DNA of 64,000 nt. Source: DATKEJ01 sp963768715. Lineage in GTDB: Bacteria > Bacteroidota > Rhodothermia > Rhodothermales > DATKEJ01. A program made the translations under genes and the position numbers. The stretch spans positions 124,001 through 188,000 of the forward strand of contig CAVYJC010000005.1 of the NCBI GenBank assembly GCA_963768715.1, in the 5' to 3' direction. A model generated the notes under the pieces. It was not told the DNA's origin. It made no database searches and saw nothing but the letters and a program-made list of their open reading frames with translations. Positions 36,208 to 45,812 of this stretch are shown in pieces. The first letter of the stretch is position 1. Each line of letters starts with the position of its first letter.

Positions 36208-37090
36208 CTACAAGATCCATTCGACAGAAAAGCGACCTGCCGAGCCAACGAAGCCGAATCCGTTGTTCACGTTCGAGAAGACGCCCGGCTGCGACAGAAT
36301 TTCCGGGTCCCAAACACCGCCCGGTGGCACCCAATCGTCAGCAAGGACGACCACCTGCATGGCAAGCCCAGCGAGCCGAAGGCCCAGTCCCCCGATTTCA
36401 TCGTTGAGCACGGCCCGATCCACGCTGTAGTTGACGGTGATCTCCCATCCTTCAGAAGTATCCTCATTCGTGCTCTTGGTCGAATAGGGCACCCTCACGT
36501 CGATGAAAGGATTGCCGGGAACACTCCTGTACCGGTAATAAAGGTCGACGCGATGCGGTTCCTCGGTCAGACCGCGCCAGAAAACAGTCTGCGTTCCCAC
36601 CGGCAAAGGAGCTTCGGGCGGCGAGGTGACGATAGGCGGACCCAGCTCCGGAGTGGGCTCCGAAGGGTATGGTCGTTTCCACCCATGTAACGGCGCCGTC
36701 GGAACGCAGCACCTCGACGCGGTATTTGTGACCGGGTTTGATCCGCAACTTCGAGAAGAAAACGTGTCCATGAAGGCCGTTTGCAAACGTGATCAGGCTG
36801 TCACGCCAGGTCTCCACTTCCGAATTATTGAGGTCTATCGAACGAACGACAGCGTCTATAGGCGCGTCATCATCGACCCCGAACAGGGTATCGATAGGGA
36901 TGACTCGGAGAAACTGGGTCGAAAGCCGCATGTCCAGCGATCCGTAGATGGAGTAGTAGCGATCACTTGAGAGGAACGGATCAACGCCTGTTCCATCGCA
37001 GCCCGCGATCGCGATCGTGGCAACCAGAATGCCCAGAACCGCGCGGCGATTCGCCGCGAGAACGCGCAATATGGCAGAAACGCGGCTCAT
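36208..37090 (-). pseudogene. Lipoprotein of unknown function (DUF4249-like layout), interrupted by a +1 frameshift
   Basis: The start at 37090 encodes a signal sequence with lipobox-like AIAGC (Cys about 30). The frame from 37090 is sensible up to VTWVETTIP, then the other frame continues PSEPTPELGPPIVTSPPEAP and the barrel-like VDLYYRYR to the stop at 36208. The extra base lies in the ggg run at 36665-36667. It overlaps the TonB receptor stop by 4 nt, and such receptor-lipoprotein pairs are common in Bacteroidota, where the lipoprotein caps or assists the transporter. The DUF4249 comparison is by layout only. Confidence 0.7.
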
Positions 37091-39442
37091 TGGAAATCCA
37101 GTTTCAGTCCAAATGACGGAAACCGCGGCAGTTGGTCGACGCGAGCAAGGGTAAACAGATCCAGGTAGAACAGGTTGTGTCGATTCAACGCATTGATCAC
37201 ACCCGCCTGGAATGTGGCGTTCACTCGCGGACCTAGCGTGAACGTCCGTTCAACCGACAGATCAAGCCGATGGTACGAAGGAAGGCGGTCGTCATAGGGC
37301 GCGCCGTAGATCACCCGCTCCTGCCCGGAGTTTGTCCGCACATCGACTTGTTCAAACGTATCGCTAATAAGAATGTAGTCATCGAATCCGGCGGCTCGGC
37401 TGTACGGGAGACCCGATCCATACTGCCAGAGGACGCTGAATTTGAAGCCTGCGAGTTCGATCCTTCCAAGCATGTTCAGTTGATGACTCCTGTCATGGGG
37501 CGGATTGAACGAAACGGTGTTGGATCCAAACCAGAGAGGCAGCGATTCCTGGCGGGCCTGGTAGTCCACATCCGAGAGGCCGTAAGTCACGTAGCCGTAG
37601 AACGGCCGGCGTTCGATTTCGAGGCGCACGTCGACTCCCTTGGCCGTACCGTCGGCCGGCTGAAGGTCGGTCGTGAAGCGCGGGAACGCGGTCCACTCCG
37701 GAATGACCAGATCGCTCAGGTCCTTATAGAAGCCCTCTATCGACATCTCGATCGCGCGCGACGGCGTGTAGCGATAGCCAAGAATCAGGTGACGGGCCTC
37801 CGGGGCCGGCACACCGCGTTCCGATGTCGTCCACGCTGTGAACACGTCGCCCGCGTCGCGACGGTCGTTCAGACCTACGATCTCCTGCGTGAACAACCCG
37901 GCGGCGGCGCTCAACTGATGGGGGCCGGCCTGATAAATCGCCTTGAAGCGCGGCTCGATACTCGCGTGGCCGACGCTCGGAAACGACTGGACGCGCGTTC
38001 CGAACGTCAGCCGAGTCCCCGGAATACCCTTAAGCTCGGCCTCGAGGAACGCCGCTCCCTCGGTGACGAACTCCTTGGAATCATCCAGGTCTTGAAACTG
38101 CCCGCCCAGGTTGTTGTCGAGTGTAATCGAGTAGACGCTCATGCCGAACTTCATGTCAATCGTCCGCATGAAGTAAGAGAAGTTGACTCCGGCGCCCGAG
38201 CGGCTCACTTTCGAGGAACGCTGCGGATTCTGCTCGGGTCCGAACGCGTTCTCGAGCTTCGAATAGGAGACAAGAATCTCGGCGAGGATCGGAAGCGACG
38301 TCGGAAGGACGAGGTATCGCGCACCGACGGCCTGGTTCGTCCAGCTCACCTGGTCGCTGCGCCCCAGCAGCTCCGGAGCGACATCTTCCACCGGCACGAT
38401 CAAGCCCGCGATCGTGGGTCGATATGGCGGATATCGAAGCCTGGACACTTTCTGAAAGATTGGCATGCAGTTTGCCGAACGCGTCGCCGAATTTGTACGG
38501 CATGTGCTGCCCGATCAGATCGGGAGCGAGGTCTTCGACGAACGACTCGCGCATCGACGCGATGAACGACACCTTTCCAGGCACGATGGGTCCCTCGACT
38601 CGGCCCGTGGCCATGAAAGGTGAGAACGACGCGCTCCCAGCGAAGCCGCGTTTTCTCCCCGTGCGCGTGGCCACGTCGATAACGCTCGAAATTCGCCCGC
38701 CGAATTCCGATCCAAATCCGCCCGCATAGACGTCGGCCGAACTGACGATATCGGCCGGAAATGCCGAATAGAAGCCGAGAATGTGGAACGGCTGGTACAG
38801 CAACATTCCGTCGAGAAAGACTGCGTTCTGCGTTGGGGTTCCACCGCGAATGAACAACTGGCCCCCGCGGTCACCCGATGAGACCACCCCAGGCAGCTTT
38901 GTTATGTAGCTCGCCAGGTCGGGCGATACCCCCGGAACAGGAATGCGCTCGATGTCGACAGGGCGGACAGACTGCAAACCGGCTGTAAGGGATGCCGCTC
39001 CCGCGGTATTTGCCTTTGCCTCGACGACCACCTCGTCGAAGACCTCCGCCGCCGTTTTAAGCTTTACGTCCAGCCGGTCAAGCCGGCCCGATGACAACGT
39101 GACCTCAGACTTGTACGTTTCGTATCCAATGAAGCTGGCACGAACCTCGTAGGATCCGGGCGGAATCTGGGCAATTGTGTAAAAACCGTCCGCATCGGTG
39201 GCCATTCCAAACAGCGTACTGTCTTCCGCGATCAGGATCACGTTCACGCCAATGAGCGGCTGGCCGTCTGAGGCATCTGTGACGAAGCCGCGGATTGTCG
39301 CGACGTCCTGGGCAAACCCCGCCTTTGCTACCGCAAATACGATGACGAGCAGAAATGCCGCCCGGCGCGACGCAGCACAGATCCCGGAGTACGCATTTCG
39401 AAGGCCGTTTCGACGGACGCTCCGTGGTATACGAGCATCCAT
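37087..39442 (-). pseudogene. TonB-dependent receptor with carboxypeptidase-regulatory-like N-terminus, +1 frameshift
   Basis: I chose the ATG at 39442; a signal peptide follows (LLVIVFAVAKAGFAQ). The product then has a carboxypeptidase-regulatory-like domain (IRGFVTDASDGQPLIGVNV), the plug (LPGVVSSGDRGGQLFIRGG, DVYAGGFGSEFGGRISSVID) and a 22-strand-type barrel. The frame shifts near 38405-38407 (ccc run): removing one base joins ISTHDRG to LIVPVEDVAPELLG. The product ends at SFGLKLDFQ. It imports an unknown ligand across the outer membrane and is paired with the downstream lipoprotein gene. The single-base, homopolymer position suggests sequencing error. Confidence 0.87.
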
Positions 39443-39480
39443 TCGCAAAACATGAAGGGGACTTCTGGAAGCGTGGGCCA

Positions 39481-41433
39481 CTAGAGCACCTTTACGACTT
39501 TCAAGATTCTCTGCCGCGTACCGTCGGTGAGGCGAACAAGGTAGAATCCGGCTCCAACTCGACTCCCATCGACGCCGTTTCCGTTCCACGTCACCCGGTG
39601 CGTTCCGGCGGACATCGGACCTCGCGCTAAAAGTCTGACGCGCTCACCGAGGGGATTGTAGATAGCAAGTTCAACGTCGACGGCGTTAGAAGTCGAAAAT
39701 TCGATGATCGTTTCGGCGGCGAAAGGATTGGGATAGGTAGAAACCAGTCTGAAGTCATCGATGGTCTCGGTAGGCGCAACCCCGGTTGTGACGCCCCCGG
39801 TCGAACTGACGGTAAAGCTGCCTTCTTCGGAGAACGGAGATCCGTTAAAAGCGTTGTCGATCGCCTGCACAGCCCAGAAGTAGGTCCCGGCTGACAGCGC
39901 CCTCAGCGTCCATGAGGTGTTCTGTCGGACGTTTCCCAATCCGTTGATCAGACGACGCCCGGTGCTCAGTTGGGCGAGAGGGTTAACGACGTCGAGTGCT
40001 CCCGGAGCGGTCCCGACACGAATGTTGTACGACAACCCTGTGGCAGGCGTCTGCGCATCGAAAGCCGGATCCCACGCCAGCGTCACAGCATCCGCGGCGC
40101 CCGTCGTCCGAAGCCCGCTCGGCGCCTCAGGAGGATCATTCACCCTCAGTTGGTCATTGCGATACTGGCTGGTAACCCCTTCGCCGACCTGAAGCACGTC
40201 GACGTCACCATCGCCGTCATAGTCTCCGAGCGCGGCTTCGCTGAAGAACAGGCCCGCCAGGTTGATTGACACGCGGAATACCCCGCCGCCTTCGTTGTGA
40301 TACAGCCGGCCGAGCCGCTGCTGCTGAATGTTTGTCGCACCCGAGAGAAGGATATCCAAGAGTCCGTCATTGTCATAGTCGCCCCACTTGGCGGCGCCGT
40401 AAAACAGGCCGTCCAAATCGGCTCCGATATCGGTGAACGATCCCCCGCCGTCGTTGCGAAAGACGTATGAGTGACCATCCAGAATAAGGGGACTCAACGT
40501 ACCGCCGGCCAACAGCACGTCGGGATCTCCGTCGTTGTCGTAATCACCCCAGTCGACCGCCGAGAAAGCCAGCCCCGGAAAGGCAACTGGAACCTCGGTA
40601 AAAACGCCGCCGTCGTTCCGGTACAACTCCGTCACGAAGCCCGCACCGGTATCCCCGGTGAGCAGAATATCGAGGTCCCCGTCGGTGTCATAGTCACCAA
40701 ATCGAGCGTCGCCGAGCGAAACATCGAGAAGGCCTACGTCTGATTCGTGGAACGAGCCCCCACCGTCGTTCTCATAAAGACTTGTTAGCGGGCCACTGTC
40801 CGTTTCGCCCGTCATGACAAAGTCGACATCTCCATCATTGTCGTAGTCACCCCAGTCAATCGACCCGCCATATACCCCCTCGATCGAGTTGTCCATCGGT
40901 ACGAATGAGCTGCCTGAAAGCTTGTAGATCGTGGTGACTGGATTGTAGGGACGTTCCAACTTCCTGGCCCCGGCGAGAATGAATTCGAGACCACCGTCGT
41001 TGTCGACGTCCATCCATGACACGGTGCTCATCCAGACGGGGACGATACCCTGCCCCTGAACTTGGTATTCCTGGGTCCAGACCGAATCACCCTTTGCGTT
41101 GGTCGATCCAATTTCACGCAAGTTGATATACACCGATGCGAACGGGGATGGGAACTGCCCCGACGTCAATCCCGAAACGACGAGGTCGTACTTTCCGTCC
41201 CGATTCAGATCTCCCCAGGACGCCGATGCGAAATTCACATTGGAAATATCCTGGTTGATGAACCGGTACGTGAAGGCCTGCCCGCGGACATTGGCGAAGC
41301 CTGAGGCAGCGCCGATCAGGAACAGTGAGACAAAGATGTTCCTGAAATGATGGTACTCTTGTGCCACGCCCGGCGCCTGTTGAAGATTTGAGAGGATCAC
41401 CCACCTGCCACGGAAAGAAAAGGAAGACCCCAT
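39481..41433 (-). CDS. VCBS/FG-GAP-repeat secreted protein with T9SS sorting domain
   Basis: The start is uncertain: ATG codons at 41496 and 41433, or a GTG at 41367 directly before the hydrophobic FVSLFLIGAASGFANVRGQA. The body has about eight calcium-loop-like repeats of the form WGDYDNDGDxDxLL, as in FG-GAP/VCBS proteins with seven-bladed propellers. Next comes a fibronectin type III-like region (APSGLRTTGAADAVTLAWDP) and finally a T9SS sorting domain (STYPNPFAAETIIEF ... GAGFYLVRLTDGTRQRILKV). It is probably exported by the PorU/PorV system. The biological target is unknown. Confidence 0.85.
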   Translation of the reverse strand: MGSSFSFRGRWVILSNLQQAPGVAQEYHHFRNIFVSLFLIGAASGFANVRGQAFTYRFINQDISNVNFASASWGDLNRDGKYDLVVSGLTSGQFPSPFASVYINLREIGSTNAKGDSVWTQEYQVQGQGIVPVWMSTVSWMDVDNDGGLEFILAGARKLERPYNPVTTIYKLSGSSFVPMDNSIEGVYGGSIDWGDYDNDGDVDFVMTGETDSGPLTSLYENDGGGSFHESDVGLLDVSLGDARFGDYDTDGDLDILLTGDTGAGFVTELYRNDGGVFTEVPVAFPGLAFSAVDWGDYDNDGDPDVLLAGGTLSPLILDGHSYVFRNDGGGSFTDIGADLDGLFYGAAKWGDYDNDGLLDILLSGATNIQQQRLGRLYHNEGGGVFRVSINLAGLFFSEAALGDYDGDGDVDVLQVGEGVTSQYRNDQLRVNDPPEAPSGLRTTGAADAVTLAWDPAFDAQTPATGLSYNIRVGTAPGALDVVNPLAQLSTGRRLINGLGNVRQNTSWTLRALSAGTYFWAVQAIDNAFNGSPFSEEGSFTVSSTGGVTTGVAPTETIDDFRLVSTYPNPFAAETIIEFSTSNAVDVELAIYNPLGERVRLLARGPMSAGTHRVTWNGNGVDGSRVGAGFYLVRLTDGTRQRILKVVKVL

Positions 41434-41550
41434 CGTCGAGAAATGAAAATCGCGCGGAATGGCAAATGGATAACGTGAATGGTCATCAAACCACACCGAA
41501 CAGTCAAATTCTGCAGGGTGAACGGTTTGGGTAAGGTGCGATTCGCGACC

Positions 41551-42555
41551 TCATTTCACGAAGTGGATCTGCCAAAGGTCACGACTGCTCGTATGGATGA
41601 ATGGTGCCAGCGCGAGGAGGCCCGTTCGACCTATGCTTCCCTTCAGGTAGTCGAGCTCCTCGAACTTCGGTTTGAGTGTAGGGTCGGGCGCCACCTTGAA
41701 CCCCGCCTGCTGCATCAGCAACGTACCCTTCGCCTTCATCGACAACTCGATATAGAGCCTGAGATAGCATAGCATGTCGACGACGACTTCGCCCGGAAAC
41801 TGCACTCGTAGCCCTTCCATGTACTTGCCCACGCGCGACTCCGAAATCCTCCCTTCATATATGATTGCCAGGAGCTCCTGATCGGAGTCGAAACCGACGC
41901 CGAGCCACTCTTGGGTATACTGCTCGCTCCTTTGAAAGACGATCGCGACCACGGCTGGAAGTACTGCGAGCTGGAGAAGCGTCATGGGCACCGGCCGGAG
42001 TGGAAAGTGATTGAATCCGGCGTGAAAGATGTAGGCTGCGGCGAGACCGACTAGAGCCGCAACCGCGAGCGGCATCTCCCGCCGATCCGAAACGTGCATC
42101 GTCAAGATGCCGAGGAGCGCCGTCGTTCCGCCGTGCATCACGGCCGTTCCAAAGCCTCGAACAAACCACGTAATCAATCCGACGCCCTCCAGCTGACTGA
42201 GATAGTAGACGTTTTCGACGGCGGCGAAGCCGGCCCCGACGGAAAATCCGGCAATGGCCGCATCCACCGAGAAACCGATCTTGTTGCGGGCCATAAGCAC
42301 GACGATGAATATGGCCTTCGTGAATTCCTCGACGAAGGGCGAAACGTAGTGAGTGAAGGCCGTCTGGGACCACCCGAGATGATGGAACAGAAAGCTGTTG
42401 GCAAAATAGCATAGCCCCGCAGCCACGCCTCCATATGCGATCGCAAGGACGACGCGCTGCACTCGAATCAGCTTGTATGTGTCGAGAAACATCAGTGACC
42501 CGAGGAAGACGAAAACGGGGATCAGGCTGATGCCAATCGGTGCGAGAAGATGCAT
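41551..42555 (-). CDS. PrsW-family intramembrane metalloprotease
   Basis: The 334-residue protein has about eight membrane helices and the PrsW signatures: PFVEEFTKA (EExxK), GFAAVENVYY (around residue 110) and two His-containing segments (VMHGGTTALL, FHAGFNHFP). In Bacillus subtilis PrsW makes the first cut in a membrane anti-sigma factor. A C-terminal extension of about 120 residues follows the membrane domain. A membrane anti-sigma gene lies about 6.4 kb upstream on the same strand, so a link is possible but speculative. Confidence 0.87.
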   Translation of the reverse strand: MHLLAPIGISLIPVFVFLGSLMFLDTYKLIRVQRVVLAIAYGGVAAGLCYFANSFLFHHLGWSQTAFTHYVSPFVEEFTKAIFIVVLMARNKIGFSVDAAIAGFSVGAGFAAVENVYYLSQLEGVGLITWFVRGFGTAVMHGGTTALLGILTMHVSDRREMPLAVAALVGLAAAYIFHAGFNHFPLRPVPMTLLQLAVLPAVVAIVFQRSEQYTQEWLGVGFDSDQELLAIIYEGRISESRVGKYMEGLRVQFPGEVVVDMLCYLRLYIELSMKAKGTLLMQQAGFKVAPDPTLKPKFEELDYLKGSIGRTGLLALAPFIHTSSRDLWQIHFVK

Positions 42556-42629
42556 CTGGGGGGTCCAGGTTCCAGGTTCCGGATTCTAGGTTTCGGTGTA
42601 CGACCGTCTCGGGATGGTTCGAACGGAAC

Positions 42630-45626
42630 TCATAAGATCTTGAATGACGCCATGAATTCTGTCTCCCCCGGCATGCATTCAGGATTGTCCAACTGGTCGA
42701 TCACCGTGCATCGATAGGCCACGCCGTAGCCGAGCGAGAGCGTGAACGGCATATACGAAAAGGCGATAATTCGAAAATCGAGCTGGCCACCCAAGCTGGC
42801 CCATTCCTGCCTCTGGATCGAATCCTCCATGTTCGTGACCAGTCCAGCGGCGAACAATGCGGGACGGGCCCACTGAAGGTACAGCGCAGTACCCCCTGCC
42901 CCACGGAACCGAAGCGGGGGCAGATTCCATTCGAGCATCATCCTGCCGAAGTTGGTCCCGTTCGCCGAAACGTTGATGGGGAGACCGGGGAGCGCATAGT
43001 ACGATCGGTATCGCTTCTCGTAGCGATAGTCAACCCAGTTATTCCGGAAGCCTCCAAAATAGAAATTGGCATACGGTTCTCTTCTCGCACCGAACGACAC
43101 ACCGGCAGCAGTTCGAACCCAGAACGACGAGTGCGGCAACAACGCAGGCGTACCCACATCAAACGTGGTGTAAACACGCGGGAATACCACATCACGCACC
43201 CAGTTTGAGGAGCCGATGACCTGCAACGCCCAACCCTTCTCGAGATCGACGGCCCCGATAGACGCCTTGCGGTTGCTGAAATTGAATACCGCCGAAACGT
43301 TCGCTGAACGTTTGGACTGGGTCGTGATACCCTGGTATTGTGGAAGCTCGATCAACCCCCCGTAACCCGTTGCCGAGAGCGAATAACCCATTCGCTTCGG
43401 CCCGTCGTTGACGAGTGACTTGTGATAGTTGAAGCCCAGGGAATATCCCTTGCGACTGGATTTCGACGGACCGAAAAGATCGTAAAAGTCCGCCGCGTTG
43501 TAGGTCCCCATAACCGCCCAGTTTCCGTACGTATAGCGCCCCGTTCCATGGAAGCGCTGATTGCTGTCGAGATCAGTATCCGGCGTGTACGAACCGGAAA
43601 TGCTCAAATTGTGGAGCCCGATGGGACTGGCGAAATTGATTCGATAACCGATCGCATAGTAGTCGCCATAGCCCTCAATGATGGGGTAGGCCGATGCCAC
43701 CGATATGTTCTTGAATCCGTGGTAGTCGCCCGCGTAGGTGGTAAGCGAATCGATCTGGATCAGCTTCGGCGAGCTGACGACCCAGTCGCGCACAACCGGA
43801 TTCTTTTCCACGACTTCCTGCCCAAGGAACCTGATCGCGCCCACATGCGGTACCGCCTGCTCCTTGATCTTGGCCGGCACGAATCCAGTCTTCGAGTACC
43901 GCAGCACGAGAAGAGAGTCGTCGGGTAGATCGAGCGGCCGAAAGAACCCGGTCTCGGCGTTGGAGAGGACCTGCATACGTCGATCCTGCAGGTCGTAACG
44001 GAAGATGTTGGAAACGCCGCTATAGTAAGACGAGCCGTACAGATACCTTCCGTCATCACTGAAAACAAACGTCCCCGGATTGGAATTCCGAAAATCGAAA
44101 AGGGGCTCATAGTTGTCCGATCCGGCGAGCAAGGTGTCGGTGGAGATGCGGATTAGCGTCTGATTACCATTAATCTCGGCAAGAGCAGCGGTCAGATACT
44201 TGCCGTCTTTCGAGATGTCGAGATCGTACGTATCGGTCCCGTAGTCCCACGTATGGACGTGATCCCAGTCGTCGTACGGATAGGGGATTCGAACAATCGT
44301 CGAGAAACCGTTGAGATGCCGGACACCCCAAAGTGAGCTGTCGGCCTGATTGAAGGCCAGGTCACCGACGCGATCGTTGTCGATCAAGAGCTTCTTCTCT
44401 CCGGTATTCACATTCAGCGATACCAGGTCGCGCCAGCCGTAGTTGTCCGTCGTGTAGAAAAGCGTCTTCGTTTTCGGGTCGAAGGCAAGGGAGGTGACGT
44501 AATAGAGCGCGGCTCCCTTAACGTCCACGAGCCGGCGCGACGAGCCGTCTTCGACGTTCATGGCAACGATGTGCGGCGCGGTCGCGGGATAGTTGACCGC
44601 CATGTACATGGTCTTCGCATCATCATCGTAGAATGTGCGCGACACCGATCCGAGGGCCCGGTCCGAGACGTCCCTGTAGTCCGTCACAGGGTTCTTCCGA
44701 ATCGCCTCCAGGTTCGCCTGCTGAAAGTCTCGTTCGAAATCAAGCCATTCGCTCCAAACGACCGATAGCGGTTTGCCGAACTCCTCTTTGAAAGCCGCTG
44801 CGAAATAGCCTTTGCTCCCCTTCTTGCGTGAGACCCAGTCTATGATCTTGTCTGCGCCATACTGGACAGCCAGATAGCTCATGAATCGCGTTCCGTACAG
44901 ATAAGAGTTGACCCCGACCTGGAAATCGATGTTCACACCCTCCGACTCCAGACCGACAGCGCTGTACAGGCGGCCGTTTTCCAGATAGAGCGTGCGGAAT
45001 ACCATTTCGTCGTAGCTGCCGAGGGAACGCCCCAGACCACCCGCCATCCACGTCTCCATGAAGACGGCGGCGCCTTCGTGGAACCAGCGCGGCGAATACC
45101 GTCTCGGCGCCGTCAGATAGCTGTACAACATAGTGACGGGATCCTGACTGTCGACCGAGACCTTGCCCATGAACATGGTCCGGAAAAAGGAGTCGGATGG
45201 AGCTGCCATGTCGTTCGCCACGATGTGGACCAACTCGTGGTTGAACGTTGAATTCATACGCTCATTCGACGGCACCGTCTCATACACGAAGTTGTTCGGG
45301 GCGATGCTGAGCATGATGTGGTTCGACGGCAGGGCATCTGCGCCAGCGTTTCCGTAGTCGCCGAAGTCGTGCATGAAGACCGTGATGCGCTCACTAGGCT
45401 CGTAATTGAACAGGCGCTCGTGGAATCGAAGGGCATTCTCAAATGTTTGCGCGACGTACGGTACAAGGTAGTCAGACCGGGTGCCAAGGTAGATGAGCCG
45501 GGCATCCTTCGTTTCCCGAACCTTGAACTGACCGTCGGCTTCGATGGCACTCGATCCGAGGAAGATCAGTATCAGAAAGACATGCAAATACTCAAAGAAT
45601 CCGAGTCGTGTGACTGGTTGGGCCAT
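42630..45626 (-). CDS. Secreted gluzincin-like protein: HExxH domain, propeller, barrel (paralogue of 10122-13472)
   Basis: The 998-residue protein has a signal peptide, then HELVHIV (His130, Glu131, His134) and WFHEGAAVFME (Glu184), a pattern matching its paralogue at 10122-13472. The middle holds propeller-like blades (YDLDISKDGKYLTAAL, FSDDGRYLYGSSYYSG, NIFRYD). The C-terminal third is strand-rich and ends EFMASFKIL, consistent with an outer-membrane barrel. The zinc ligands are intact, so peptidase activity is plausible. No peptidase of this exact architecture is known to me, so the substrate is open. Confidence 0.82.
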   Translation of the reverse strand: MAQPVTRLGFFEYLHVFLILIFLGSSAIEADGQFKVRETKDARLIYLGTRSDYLVPYVAQTFENALRFHERLFNYEPSERITVFMHDFGDYGNAGADALPSNHIMLSIAPNNFVYETVPSNERMNSTFNHELVHIVANDMAAPSDSFFRTMFMGKVSVDSQDPVTMLYSYLTAPRRYSPRWFHEGAAVFMETWMAGGLGRSLGSYDEMVFRTLYLENGRLYSAVGLESEGVNIDFQVGVNSYLYGTRFMSYLAVQYGADKIIDWVSRKKGSKGYFAAAFKEEFGKPLSVVWSEWLDFERDFQQANLEAIRKNPVTDYRDVSDRALGSVSRTFYDDDAKTMYMAVNYPATAPHIVAMNVEDGSSRRLVDVKGAALYYVTSLAFDPKTKTLFYTTDNYGWRDLVSLNVNTGEKKLLIDNDRVGDLAFNQADSSLWGVRHLNGFSTIVRIPYPYDDWDHVHTWDYGTDTYDLDISKDGKYLTAALAEINGNQTLIRISTDTLLAGSDNYEPLFDFRNSNPGTFVFSDDGRYLYGSSYYSGVSNIFRYDLQDRRMQVLSNAETGFFRPLDLPDDSLLVLRYSKTGFVPAKIKEQAVPHVGAIRFLGQEVVEKNPVVRDWVVSSPKLIQIDSLTTYAGDYHGFKNISVASAYPIIEGYGDYYAIGYRINFASPIGLHNLSISGSYTPDTDLDSNQRFHGTGRYTYGNWAVMGTYNAADFYDLFGPSKSSRKGYSLGFNYHKSLVNDGPKRMGYSLSATGYGGLIELPQYQGITTQSKRSANVSAVFNFSNRKASIGAVDLEKGWALQVIGSSNWVRDVVFPRVYTTFDVGTPALLPHSSFWVRTAAGVSFGARREPYANFYFGGFRNNWVDYRYEKRYRSYYALPGLPINVSANGTNFGRMMLEWNLPPLRFRGAGGTALYLQWARPALFAAGLVTNMEDSIQRQEWASLGGQLDFRIIAFSYMPFTLSLGYGVAYRCTVIDQLDNPECMPGETEFMASFKIL

Positions 45627-45701
45627 GTTGGTGAGGGATATGAGACTTCGTGCAGCGGATAGGAATAGAAAGTATTGATTTCCGCGACGCTTTGAAACGG
45701 C

Positions 45702-45732
45702 AGAAGCGCCGCGGAATCTCCGCGGCGCTTCT
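45702..45732 (-). terminator. Hairpin downstream of repeat-protein copy 1
   Basis: AGAAGCGCCGCGGA and TCCGCGGCGCTTCT form a perfect 14-bp stem around ATC, 80 bp after the stop of the copy-1 gene. The U-tract is weak (GTTTCAAAG on the minus strand), so this may be an intrinsic terminator or an mRNA-stabilising hairpin. An identical hairpin follows copy 2. Confidence 0.7.
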
Positions 45733-45812
45733 TCGGACGTCTTCCAACGTCGGGACTCCTGGAGGTCGCATCAGCCGGGGGCCAGGAGCACGCCCCAGCG
45801 GCTGCTTATCTT

